Below, piece after piece: positions 1-5,986 of a DNA stretch of 9,331 nt (position 1 is its first letter; each line of letters starts with the position of its first letter). Below the pieces are notes generated by a model. That model saw only the letters and a program-made list of their open reading frames with translations, did not search any database and was not told the origin of the DNA. Made by a program: the position numbers and the translations under genes. This DNA comes from Puniceicoccales bacterium. GTDB taxonomy: Bacteria > Verrucomicrobiota > Verrucomicrobiia > Opitutales > UBA953. The stretch covers positions 1-9,331 of the forward strand of contig JAITXH010000130.1 in assembly GCA_031284845.1 (NCBI GenBank), in the 5' to 3' direction.

Positions 1-552
1 CACCCCGGTGCCGTCATCTGGCTCACCGGACTTTCCGGCTCCGGCAAATCCACAATCGCCGCCGAGTTGGAGCGCCAGCTCTTTGACCAAGGCCGCCAAG
101 TGTATTGGGTGGACGGCGACAACCTCCGCCTCGGCCTCAGCCACGACCTCGGTTTTTCTGAAAAAGACCGTGCCGAAAACATCCGCCGCGCCGGAGAATT
201 GGCACGCCACTTTGCGGACGCGGGCACTATCCTCATCCTCTCGCTCATCTCTCCCAGCGTCGCCTCGCGCAACGCTGTGCGTGAACGCGTGGAGGCGGGC
301 CGTTTCCTCGAAGTCTTTGTGAATGCCCCGCTGGACATCTGCGCTCAACGCGACCCGAAGGGCCTTTACGCGAAAGCGAAGACCGGCGAGATCCAAAACT
401 TCACCGGCATCAGTGCCCCTTACGACGTGCCCGATAAGCCCGAAATCGAGTTGCGCACGGACTTGATGAGCGTCGAAGAATGCGTGGAAAAAATCCTTGA
501 GCGCGTGAGTGCCATCACCCGCACCGCCAACGACGAGTGGGTGAGGCTGTAA
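1..552 (+). CDS. cysC: APS kinase (adenylylsulfate kinase), 5'-partial
   Basis: Cytoplasmic ATP-dependent kinase that phosphorylates adenosine 5'-phosphosulfate to PAPS in sulfate activation. The reading frame is open from base 1, so the true start lies outside; 183 residues are visible. Counting from the first codon, the P-loop GLSGSGKST is at residues 10-18, the family motif DGDNLR at about 38-43, the DLGFSEKDRAENIRR block follows, ISPS is in the middle, and KGLYAKAK (from about residue 120) and FTGISAPYD complete the substrate-binding region. These are the standard APS kinase motifs and the C-terminus looks complete, ending in TAA. The visible part nearly fills a normal kinase domain of about 200 residues. 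It could be a stand-alone CysC or the C-terminal domain of a CysNC fusion with the sulfurylase GTPase subunit; the left edge hides which. It is convergent with rsmA. The identity is secure; the gene architecture is not. Confidence 0.93.
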   Translation, partial: HPGAVIWLTGLSGSGKSTIAAELERQLFDQGRQVYWVDGDNLRLGLSHDLGFSEKDRAENIRRAGELARHFADAGTILILSLISPSVASRNAVRERVEAGRFLEVFVNAPLDICAQRDPKGLYAKAKTGEIQNFTGISAPYDVPDKPEIELRTDLMSVEECVEKILERVSAITRTANDEWVRL

Positions 553-622
553 GGGATTAGCAGTGTTTTTTGGGGTAGCTTTCGTGGCGAGTCGGGGTCG
601 GCTCTGTCCTGTCGCTTGCCCC
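553..622. other. Short convergent intergenic gap
   Basis: Seventy bases lie between the stop of the APS kinase gene (+) and the stop of rsmA (-). A run of six T lies at the left, near 565, and a GGGG and a CCCC block lie further apart. No perfect hairpin followed by a T-run was found, so no terminator is called for either gene. Confidence 0.5.
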
Positions 623-1477
623 TTATGCAGATATTAACGCATCCAACGCATGCCATGCAGCAAAGGGCACAGCTTCCGGGCGCGCCGTTGCGTCCATTCC
701 CCATTCGGGCAGGCGTGCCAGCCAGCATTCGATTGCGGGCGGTTTGGGTGAAAGATGTTTGACGATTGCTCCGAGCTGTTTGCGCCGGTGCAAAAACAGG
801 GCGCGGATGAGTCGGTGCGTCTGTGTGCTGATTCGGACTGGATGTTCGCGCCGCCGCAGATGCAATAAACAGGAATCCACTTGCGGGGGCGGGAAAAAAC
901 ACACGGGCGGCACTTTGTGCCCGGGGGTGCGCACGTAGGTGGCATCCAGAGCAACGGAGATGGCACCGAAGGTTTTGCTTCCCGGCTGTGCGGTGAAACG
1001 CGCCGCCGTCTCACGCTGAAGCATCAGCACCATCTCCACGGGTAAACGACCTTCGAGCACTGCATCCATCCACGGCGTGGAAATTGCGTAAGGGAGATTG
1101 GCCACAATTTTAAAATCATCCACAGCCCCGGCAGGAAGGTTGGCCAGAGGGTAATCGAGCGCGTCGCCTTCTGTTAGGAAAAATTTTCCGGGATATTGCG
1201 GTGCCAGCCATTCGCGCAAATGTTGCGCCAACACGCGATCGCGCTCGACGGCATAGACCGCCGCTCCAGCCTCCAGCAACGCACCGGTGAGCGTCCCAAG
1301 CCCGGGGCCGATTTCCACGACGGTCTCTCCGGGGCGGATGGAGGCCAGTTGAAGTGATTTGCGGACGATGTTGCCGTCTATGAGAAAATTTTGTCCCAGT
1401 GGCTTGCGTGGAGAATGGCCCAGCGAAGCGAGAATTTCACGGGTTTGGCGGAGAGAAAATTGACCGTTGGGAAGCAT
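623..1477 (-). CDS. rsmA: 16S rRNA (adenine(1518)-N6/adenine(1519)-N6)-dimethyltransferase RsmA
   Basis: SAM-dependent enzyme that dimethylates the two adjacent adenines in the helix 45 loop of 16S rRNA late in small-subunit assembly; its loss classically gives kasugamycin resistance. The product from the chosen start is 284 residues, close to the usual 270-290. KPLGQNFLID (about 26-34) is the family N-terminal signature. VEIGPGLGTLT (54-64) is the SAM-binding motif I, NLPYAIS (127-133) the catalytic motif IV, FFPPPQVDS (194-202) and FLHRRKQL (228-235) the C-terminal family motifs. The frame stays open upstream to 1729, but those 84 extra codons show nothing conserved and cross a structured intergenic region, so ATG at 1477 is preferred, about 25 residues before the signature as in homologues. 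No Shine-Dalgarno is evident. It is divergent from nuoB and convergent with cysC. Confidence 0.95.
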   Translation of the reverse strand: MLPNGQFSLRQTREILASLGHSPRKPLGQNFLIDGNIVRKSLQLASIRPGETVVEIGPGLGTLTGALLEAGAAVYAVERDRVLAQHLREWLAPQYPGKFFLTEGDALDYPLANLPAGAVDDFKIVANLPYAISTPWMDAVLEGRLPVEMVLMLQRETAARFTAQPGSKTFGAISVALDATYVRTPGHKVPPVCFFPPPQVDSCLLHLRRREHPVRISTQTHRLIRALFLHRRKQLGAIVKHLSPKPPAIECWLARLPEWGMDATARPEAVPFAAWHALDALISA

Positions 1478-1800
1478 TGGTTCTAAGCCGCATCTTTCAT
1501 GGCAATTCGCCCGGCCTTGTCCAATCTTTTGGCCGTCTGCCGCTTGCGATTCATTTTCTAAACTACCTTTGACATCACTTGCGCAGACCTTTGAGCGGGT
1601 CGTTATGGAGCACACCTTTGGCGCTGAAATTGCCAAAGTTCTGCGCTCTCTCCCGCTGTTTATCGGGAGATCGTAAACGGGGCTCCGAAGGTTGCTCAGG
1701 TGAAACCCGTAATTTGCCACTTGATTCAACGAGCGCGCATTTTACCGTGACTCTTTGTCCAGCGCGGCGTTGACGCTGCGGGGGCCATTTTTCCCGTTAT
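1478..1800. promoter_or_regulatory. Divergent rsmA/nuoB intergenic region with repeats and helices
   Basis: This 323-bp gap must hold the promoters of rsmA (-) and nuoBCD (+). The motif ACCTTTG occurs three times in the same orientation, at 1565-1571, 1587-1593 and 1614-1620. Perfect inverted repeats are seen at 1581-1587/1640-1646 (GCGCAGA/TCTGCGC), enclosing 1616-1622/1632-1638 (CTTTGGC/GCCAAAG), then 1649-1655/1664-1670 (TCTCCCG/CGGGAGA), 1677-1681/1706-1710 (ACGGG/CCCGT) and 1760-1764/1774-1778 (CAGCG/CGCTG). A good TTGACA hexamer (1569-1574, +) has no matching -10. A TAAAAT-like -10 on the minus strand near 1740 lacks a -35 at the right distance. No promoter can be assigned firmly. The helices could fold in either transcript. 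Confidence 0.45.
1483..1554 (-). CDS. Possible 23-residue basic leader peptide before rsmA
   Basis: A minus-strand frame runs from ATG at 1554 to TAG at 1485-1483 and ends five bases before the rsmA start codon. The predicted peptide starts MNRKRQTAKRLDK and ends AMKDAA, so it is strongly basic in its first two thirds. It is in a different frame from rsmA. A weak AAAGGTAG purine stretch lies upstream. The tight spacing would suit translational coupling to rsmA. There is no homologue I recognise, and an open frame of this length is expected by chance, so this is only a candidate. Confidence 0.2.
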   Translation of the reverse strand: MNRKRQTAKRLDKAGRIAMKDAA

Positions 1801-2340
1801 ATGACTTCTTCTACGATGGATTACGGCTACAACAGCAAGGTCGAAGGCGACGTTATCGTCACCCGTGCGGATGCGGCTGTTAACTGGGTGCGCAGCCACT
1901 CGGTCTGGCCCATGCCCATGGGCTTGGCTTGTTGTGCCATTGAGCTGATGGGGTCGGGCGGGTCGCGTTTCGACATTTCGCGGTTTGGCATGGAGGTCAT
2001 GCGCTTTTCTCCCCGCCAGGCCGATTGCATGGTTATCGCCGGGACGCTCACTTACAAAATGGCTGAGACTGTCCGCCGCCTCTACGATCAGATGGCCGAA
2101 CCAAAATGGGTCGTCGCCATGGGAGCATGTGCTTCATCGGGCGGCCTCTTCCGCTCTTACTCTACCTTGCAGGGCGTGGACAGGATTTTGCCAGTAGATG
2201 TTTATATCTCCGGGTGCCCGCCCAAGCCTGAAGCACTCCTCGACGGCATGATGCTTCTTCAGGAAAAAATCCGCAAAGAGGCATCACTGCGGACGCTCTT
2301 TAAGCCGCGCAGCGGCGTGGAAGCTCAACCGATACCCTGA
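1801..2340 (+). CDS. nuoB: NADH-quinone oxidoreductase subunit B
   Basis: Complex I subunit that carries iron-sulfur cluster N2, the last electron carrier before quinone, at the junction of the peripheral and membrane arms on the cytoplasmic side. The 179-residue product has the four expected N2 cysteine ligands: the tandem pair in GLACCAIELM (C44, C45), C110 in VAMGACASSGG and C139 in SGCPPKPEALL. The RFSPRQADCMVIAGT and YDQMPxP-like (YDQMAEPKWV) blocks are also typical. Length is normal for the family. ATG at 1801 gives a slightly longer N-terminus than ATG at 1816; neither has a Shine-Dalgarno, so the exact start is open. It is the first gene of nuoBCD, 30 bp before nuoC. nuoA, usually directly upstream, is absent; the region in front is the divergent rsmA intergenic gap. 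Confidence 0.96.
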   Translation: MTSSTMDYGYNSKVEGDVIVTRADAAVNWVRSHSVWPMPMGLACCAIELMGSGGSRFDISRFGMEVMRFSPRQADCMVIAGTLTYKMAETVRRLYDQMAEPKWVVAMGACASSGGLFRSYSTLQGVDRILPVDVYISGCPPKPEALLDGMMLLQEKIRKEASLRTLFKPRSGVEAQPIP

Positions 2341-2370
2341 GCGCCTTTTCTCAGAAAAATATTTTTCGTC

Positions 2371-2997
2371 ATGTCTTCCGAACACGCCATCCTGACCCGG
2401 CTCCTTGAGAGTTTTCCTTTTTTGACGGAGCGCTCCGGGAGTGCTGACCACGCAGCGGTGAACGTGCCCGCGCCGCAGTTTGCAGCCTTTGCCGCCGCAC
2501 TGCGCAACGCCTGGCACTTTGACATGCTCACCGACATCGCCGGATGCGATTGGGGCGAGAGCGCGACGCCGCGTTACAGCGCCATCTATCACTTCTTCAA
2601 CACAGCCTCCAGCAGCTATCTGCGCGTAGCCTGCGACGCGCCCGCCGCCGATGCGCCGGAGCTGCCCAGCCTGACCGGGCTTTATTCTTCCGCCAATTGG
2701 TTTGAACGCGAGGCGTTCGATATGTTCGGGATTCGTTTTAAGGGGCATCCCGCATTGAGCCGCATCCTCATGTGGGACGATTACCCGTGGCATCCCTTGC
2801 GCAAAGATTTTCCCCTTGCCGGGCGGGCTGTTCCACTTCCGGCGGTGGATGCTTTGCCGGGCGCACGCACCCGTATTGAGGCAGTGCCGCTGGCGGGAGG
2901 CCCTTTCGTCGCTTCGTCCGGCAACACTATGCACAGTCGCGAACCGCAAGGCCAGGACCAGAGCTGGCGCGAGGCGACGCCCAAACCGACGACCTAA
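2371..2997 (+). CDS. nuoC: NADH-quinone oxidoreductase subunit C
   Basis: Peripheral-arm complex I subunit of the 30-kDa family, which packs against NuoD and NuoB and has no cofactor of its own. The product is 208 residues, normal for a free NuoC rather than a NuoCD fusion. The diagnostic block WFEREAFDMFGIRFKGHP is at residues 110-127 and the HPLRKDFPL signature at 141-149. The N-terminal half (RNAWHFDMLTDIAGCDW) fits the family alpha/beta fold. The last 50 residues, after PLAG, are Ala/Arg/Pro-rich and poorly conserved, as in other members. ATG at 2371 is used; the bases before it are A/T-rich with no Shine-Dalgarno. Gaps of 30 bp to nuoB and to nuoD support one transcript. Confidence 0.95.
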   Translation: MSSEHAILTRLLESFPFLTERSGSADHAAVNVPAPQFAAFAAALRNAWHFDMLTDIAGCDWGESATPRYSAIYHFFNTASSSYLRVACDAPAADAPELPSLTGLYSSANWFEREAFDMFGIRFKGHPALSRILMWDDYPWHPLRKDFPLAGRAVPLPAVDALPGARTRIEAVPLAGGPFVASSGNTMHSREPQGQDQSWREATPKPTT

Positions 2998-3027
2998 CGC
3001 CTTATTCAGCATTCACCCATTTCTCAA

Positions 3028-4239
3028 ATGCCAAGCACAGAAACACTGACATTCGTCTCCGACGCTCCTCCCGGCGAAAAGATGCAACTCAACATGGGTC
3101 CTTCGCATCCTGCTACGCACGGCGTTTTGCGGCTGCAGCTTGAGCTGGATGGCGACATCATCACGCGGTGCGATCCCGTGATCGGTTATCTGCACCGGGG
3201 CATTGAGAAACTGGCGGAGAACATGCACTACAACCAATTCGTCCCCTACACCGACCGCCTGGACTACCTCGCGCCGCTCGCCAATAATGTGGCCTACGCC
3301 ATCGCCGTGGAAAAACTCGCCCATCTCGAAGTGCCGCCGCGCTGTCAGGCCATCCGCGTTGTTTGCTGCGAGCTGGCACGCATCTCGTCTCACCTGCTCG
3401 GGCTGGGCGTCTATGGCATGGATACCGGCGCGTGGACGATATTCATGTACACATTCACCGAGCGGGAAAAGCTGCACTCGCTTTTCGAAGAGTTGACCGG
3501 GGCACGTTTTACGACGAGCTACACGCGCATCGGCGGCGTCGGGCGCGACATCCCTGATGGCTGGCTGGAGCGCGTAGTGAAGTTTTGTGATGCCTTGCCG
3601 CGCACGATTGACGAGATAGATAAGTTGCTAACACTAAATAAGATATTTCTTGATAGGACGAAAGATATCGCCCCTGTATCCAAAGAACTGGCTTTGGCCT
3701 ACGCATTTACGGGGGCCAATCTGCGGGCCAGTGGCGTGCCCGCCGATTTGCGCAAAGACCGTCCCTACTCCGGCTACGAAAATTACGATTTTGATGTGCC
3801 TGTGGGCACTGTCGGCGATTGCTACGATCGCTATCTCGTGCGCATGGAGGAATTGCGGCAATCCTTGCGGATAGTGAAACAAGCCGCCGCAAAAATGCCT
3901 GACGGACTGTGGTATGCAGCAGAGGCGAAGAAAATTTTTCCGCCGAGCAAAGCGGATATTCTGGAGAACATGGAGGCACTTGTTCAAAACTTCATGTTGA
4001 CGGTTGAAGGGCCGCAGATGCCTGCCGGCGAAGTGTATTTTGAAGCGGAAAACCCCAAGGGTGCCCTTGGCTTTTTCATCCATTCCAAGGGTGGTGGCGT
4101 GCCTTGGCGGCTGCACATCCGGGGCGGGAGTTTCCTTTCCTTGGGCATACTTTCCAAAATTGTCCCCGGGCACTATTTGACGGATGTCACAGCCATTCTC
4201 GGCTCTCTGGACTTTGTGATGGGCGAGTGCGACAGGTGA
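3028..4239 (+). CDS. nuoD: NADH-quinone oxidoreductase subunit D
   Basis: The 49-kDa subunit of complex I, related to NiFe-hydrogenase large subunits, which with NuoB forms the quinone-reduction site. The product is 403 residues and full length. MGPSHPATHGVLRL (about 23-36) holds the conserved quinone-site histidine region, and YLHRGIEKLAE (54-64) and PYTDRLDYLAPL (73-84) follow; the DRLDY tyrosine corresponds by family position to the quinone headgroup ligand. The C-terminus GSLDFVMGECDR (392-403) is the usual family ending. Hydrogenase nickel ligands are absent, as expected. A local cluster of AT-rich, rare-looking codons (CTA, ATA, AGG) sits at 3616-3669 but the protein there aligns with the family in character. 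It is last in nuoBCD: instead of nuoE, a hairpin repeat and a convergent gene follow. Confidence 0.96.
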   Translation: MPSTETLTFVSDAPPGEKMQLNMGPSHPATHGVLRLQLELDGDIITRCDPVIGYLHRGIEKLAENMHYNQFVPYTDRLDYLAPLANNVAYAIAVEKLAHLEVPPRCQAIRVVCCELARISSHLLGLGVYGMDTGAWTIFMYTFTEREKLHSLFEELTGARFTTSYTRIGGVGRDIPDGWLERVVKFCDALPRTIDEIDKLLTLNKIFLDRTKDIAPVSKELALAYAFTGANLRASGVPADLRKDRPYSGYENYDFDVPVGTVGDCYDRYLVRMEELRQSLRIVKQAAAKMPDGLWYAAEAKKIFPPSKADILENMEALVQNFMLTVEGPQMPAGEVYFEAENPKGALGFFIHSKGGGVPWRLHIRGGSFLSLGILSKIVPGHYLTDVTAILGSLDFVMGECDR

Positions 4240-4255
4240 TGGAGAGCACACACAT

Positions 4256-4384
4256 CCCCGACTCCAATAACGATTGGAACGGGGACCATACGCGTCTCGC
4301 GTATTAGGAGCCGCCCCGACTCCGACGATGGTTGAAACGGGGAGCACACGCGTCTTGCGTGTGTCAGGAGTCGTCTCGACTCCG
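4256..4384. repeat. Tandem hairpin repeat, about two 58-60 bp units
   Basis: The gap between convergent nuoD and the 192-aa gene holds two diverged tandem units, 4261-4318 and 4319-4378, each beginning ACTCC and sharing AACGGGGA and ACGCGTCT. A partial unit precedes them (GAGCACACA near 4244-4253) and the start of another follows (ACTCCG, 4379-4384). Each unit folds in the same way. Hairpin A: CCCCG-ac-TCCAAT/ATTGGA-a-CGGGG at 4256-4284 and its cousin at 4314-4342. Hairpin B: ATACGCG-TCT-CGCGTAT at 4288-4304 and ACACGCG-TCT-TGCGTGT at 4346-4362. Hairpin C: GGAGCCG/CGACTCC at 4307-4323 (one mismatch) and perfect GGAGTCG-TCT-CGACTCC at 4367-4383. Differences between units partly compensate (T-A in one, C-G in the other). 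The CGACTCC arm is shared by hairpins C and A, so they are mutually exclusive. It resembles REP-like palindromic elements in position, but no known family is recognised. Confidence 0.75.
4367..4383 (-). terminator. Hairpin just past the stop of the 192-aa gene
   Basis: A perfect 7-bp stem, GGAGTCG/CGACTCC with a 3-base loop, begins nine bases beyond the minus-strand stop codon at 4393-4395. There is no T-run on either strand, so it is not a canonical intrinsic terminator. It may slow polymerase or protect the 3' end of the transcript. It is also the last hairpin of the tandem repeat. Confidence 0.35.
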
Positions 4385-4392
4385 CTTTTGGC

Positions 4393-4971
4393 TCAGCTTT
4401 GGGCTTCGGCGGCAGGCGCAGCGGCAGACTCGGCGGCGGGCGCAGCGACGCTGGGCGTAGAACTGCGAATGGCACCAATCTGGCCGGCGATATCCGTCGT
4501 CTCGACTCCGGGCGGGGCCACATTGATCGAGGAGACCCGGATGCGCGCACCGCGCCGTGTGAAATTGAGCGAATAGTCGTAGATGAGCTGTTTGACGTCG
4601 GGGTAAAGTTCGGCTTTGCGTGCAGACATCGTGGTGATGAGTTCCTCGATTTGCTCGGCGGTGGCTCCCGGCAGGGCGAGGAGTTTTTCTTTGGCGTCGG
4701 CCTGCTTGGCTTCGCCTTCGATGAGGGCGTTCCACAGCAGGATGGCTACATTCATCGCTCCACGCAGCGCGGTATGGTTGTTTCCTGCCTGCTCGGTGAT
4801 GGGTCTGGCAAAATTAATCAATGCATCAGAGATGTTGAATCCGCCCTGGGGTGCAGCTTTGTTTTCGGAGGCTTTTTGGGCGCGATTTGTGCGGGAAAGG
4901 GAACCACGGACGCGTTTTTTCGGTTTTCCAAACGCGCCACTGGTTTGACGGCGATTACGTGTATTCGACAT
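4393..4971 (-). CDS. Conserved-looking hypothetical protein, 192 aa, basic N-terminus and Ala-rich tail
   Basis: I do not recognise this family. From ATG at 4971 the product has three parts. Residues 1-40 are basic and probably disordered (NRRQT, KPKKRVRG, SRTNR). Residues about 45-150 look folded: amphipathic helices (ISDALINFARPITEQ; LRGAMNVAILLWNALIEGE; ATAEQIEELITTMSARKAELYP) then a likely strand pair (IYDYSLNFTRRGARIRVSS). Residues 165-192 are an Ala/Pro/Ser/Glu tail. No signal peptide, membrane segment or cysteine is present. An in-frame TTG at 5019 overlaps the serB stop and would add 16 residues; ATG 4971 is preferred because the added stretch looks non-conserved. Neither start has a Shine-Dalgarno. 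It probably shares a transcript with serB, 44 bp upstream. The basic N-terminus suggests nucleic-acid or ribosome contact, but that is a guess. A long open frame on the opposite strand is judged a shadow. Confidence 0.72.
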   Translation of the reverse strand: MSNTRNRRQTSGAFGKPKKRVRGSLSRTNRAQKASENKAAPQGGFNISDALINFARPITEQAGNNHTALRGAMNVAILLWNALIEGEAKQADAKEKLLALPGATAEQIEELITTMSARKAELYPDVKQLIYDYSLNFTRRGARIRVSSINVAPPGVETTDIAGQIGAIRSSTPSVAAPAAESAAAPAAEAQS

Positions 4972-5015
4972 GGGCGGGAAAGAAGCGGATTTACTGTTTT
5001 CGCGCAAGTTGATTC

Positions 5016-5699
5016 TCAATGCGTTGGCGAAGCGGAATGAATTCCAGCGAAATATGCGGGTTGGAGCAAAGATGGAAGCTCGCCAAGGCGCAGGATAAAG
5101 GCTCCGGCGCCGGTCTTGACTTTTTCGCGCATGGCGTAACGTCCGAATCCGACAAACAGATCCACATCGGGACTGGTCTCCATGTCGCTCGCGCCGTCGC
5201 CCACCATGACGGTTCGCGCCGGATGCAGTTCGGCCTTTAATGCTGCGATAACGGCGTTTTTGCCTCGGGCACGGGCCGTCGGGCAGTCGCGTCCGAAATT
5301 GTGGTAGGTGCCGTCATCGTGAAAAAATATGTCCACGGCCTCGACGCGCTCGATGCCGAGGTGCCGTGCCAGCGGAAATATTGCCTGTCGGAAGCCGCCG
5401 CTTACGATTACCGGTGTCCAGCCCTCGGCACGCAGACGGGAGAGGGTGTCGGTGGCTTCAGGCTCGATGTGGCGCACGTAGAGTTCGCCGATGTGGCGCA
5501 ACTCGTCTTGATGCGGGCGGATGAGCTCGAGCCGCCGTGCGAAGATTTCTTCCAGCGCGATGCCGCCGTCCATGGCTTCCCTTGTCATGCGCTCGACTTG
5601 GGCAAATACGTCCGGGCCGCGCAAGCGGGCCAGTTCGTCTATGCCCTCAATGGCGCTGAGGGTGGAATCGCAGTCGAAGCAAACGAGTTGTGGTGGCAT
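5016..5699 (-). CDS. serB: Phosphoserine phosphatase (HAD superfamily)
   Basis: Cytoplasmic enzyme of the last step of serine biosynthesis, hydrolysing O-phosphoserine to serine through a phospho-aspartate intermediate. From ATG at 5699 the product is 227 residues: a minimal SerB without the N-terminal ACT-like domain of the E. coli enzyme. HAD motif I is DCDST (nucleophile D9, general acid/base D11), motif II is SGGFRQ (from S100), motif III lysine is K147 in RGKN, and motif IV is GDGASDME (167-174). The form CFDCDSTLSAIEGIDELA and the ISGGFRQ-like block are closest to plant and animal PSPs. The frame is open to 5759, but the extra 20 residues (ending KKAEKQT) precede the normal start and are not conserved-looking. 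No Shine-Dalgarno was found. It heads the serB/192-aa gene pair and is divergent from dnaA. A related HAD hydrolase such as a homoserine-phosphate transferase (ThrH-like) is less likely. Confidence 0.88.
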   Translation of the reverse strand: MPPQLVCFDCDSTLSAIEGIDELARLRGPDVFAQVERMTREAMDGGIALEEIFARRLELIRPHQDELRHIGELYVRHIEPEATDTLSRLRAEGWTPVIVSGGFRQAIFPLARHLGIERVEAVDIFFHDDGTYHNFGRDCPTARARGKNAVIAALKAELHPARTVMVGDGASDMETSPDVDLFVGFGRYAMREKVKTGAGAFILRLGELPSLLQPAYFAGIHSASPTH

Positions 5700-5911
5700 G
5701 GTTTGTTTTTCGGCTTTTTTGCCGGGTAAATGCAAGAGGTTCTTGCGAAATGTGCGCACGCGGGTTGGCTTCTTGTGCTGCCTTCTCTGAAAAGGAGGCT
5801 GCGGCTGAACTTGGAATTAGGAAAAAGAATGAAAACTATTTGAAGATTTAATGGGAAAAGATAGCCGGAAAATGCATATTTCATTTGATTTTTTCCCTAA
5901 CATCTTGGCAT

Positions 5912-5941
5912 TGCGCTGGAGAACTTGAGCGCATTTTTTTT
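5912..5941 (+). terminator. Orphan Rho-independent terminator (+ strand)
   Basis: The stem TGCGCT (5912-5917) pairs perfectly with AGCGCA (5928-5933) across a 10-base loop and is followed at once by eight T (5934-5941). This is the classical form for plus-strand transcripts. No plus-strand gene precedes it: upstream is the serB promoter region. It may end a small RNA or a short transcript beginning near 5790-5830, or insulate dnaA from transcription escaping out of serB. Confidence 0.6.
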
Positions 5942-5977
5942 GCAAGCAAGAAGACAAAAAAATTGTTCGCAGGGGGA

Positions 5978-5986
5978 TGTGAATAA
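5978..5986 (-). promoter_or_regulatory. DnaA box TTATTCACA
   Basis: TGTGAATAA on the plus strand reads TTATTCACA on the minus strand and fits the TTATNCACA consensus exactly. It sits 283 bp before the dnaA GTG. The same nine bases recur at the dnaA start. Confidence 0.55.

Noticed and set aside
1685..1700. CCGAAGG followed by CTCAGG, strings reminiscent of a glycine riboswitch
   Set aside because: Only three bases separate the two strings, the intervening helix and the AAAGGAC block are missing, and neither flanking gene handles glycine.
1478..1729. N-terminal extension of rsmA in frame to an ATG at 1729
   Set aside because: The 84 added residues have no family character and cross the intergenic repeats; ATG 1477 gives the normal N-terminus.
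2284..3012. 242-codon minus-strand frame opposite nuoC
   Set aside because: It covers all of a clearly identified nuoC and has no recognisable domain.
3642..3670. Imperfect inverted repeat around AGATATTT...GAAAGATAT in nuoD
   Set aside because: Arms mismatch, it lies in a conserved coding stretch, and AT-rich sequence gives such matches easily.
3634..4347. 237-codon minus-strand frame opposite nuoD
   Set aside because: Antisense shadow of nuoD that also runs through the hairpin repeat; no family features.
4240..4392. CRISPR-like array
   Set aside because: The units are adjacent and diverged with no unique spacers between identical repeats, and there are no cas genes.
4399..5040. 213-codon open frame on the plus strand opposite the 192-aa gene
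   Set aside because: Gly/Arg/Phe-rich composition typical of a shadow frame in GC-rich DNA; the minus-strand product has a sensible helical core and operon position.
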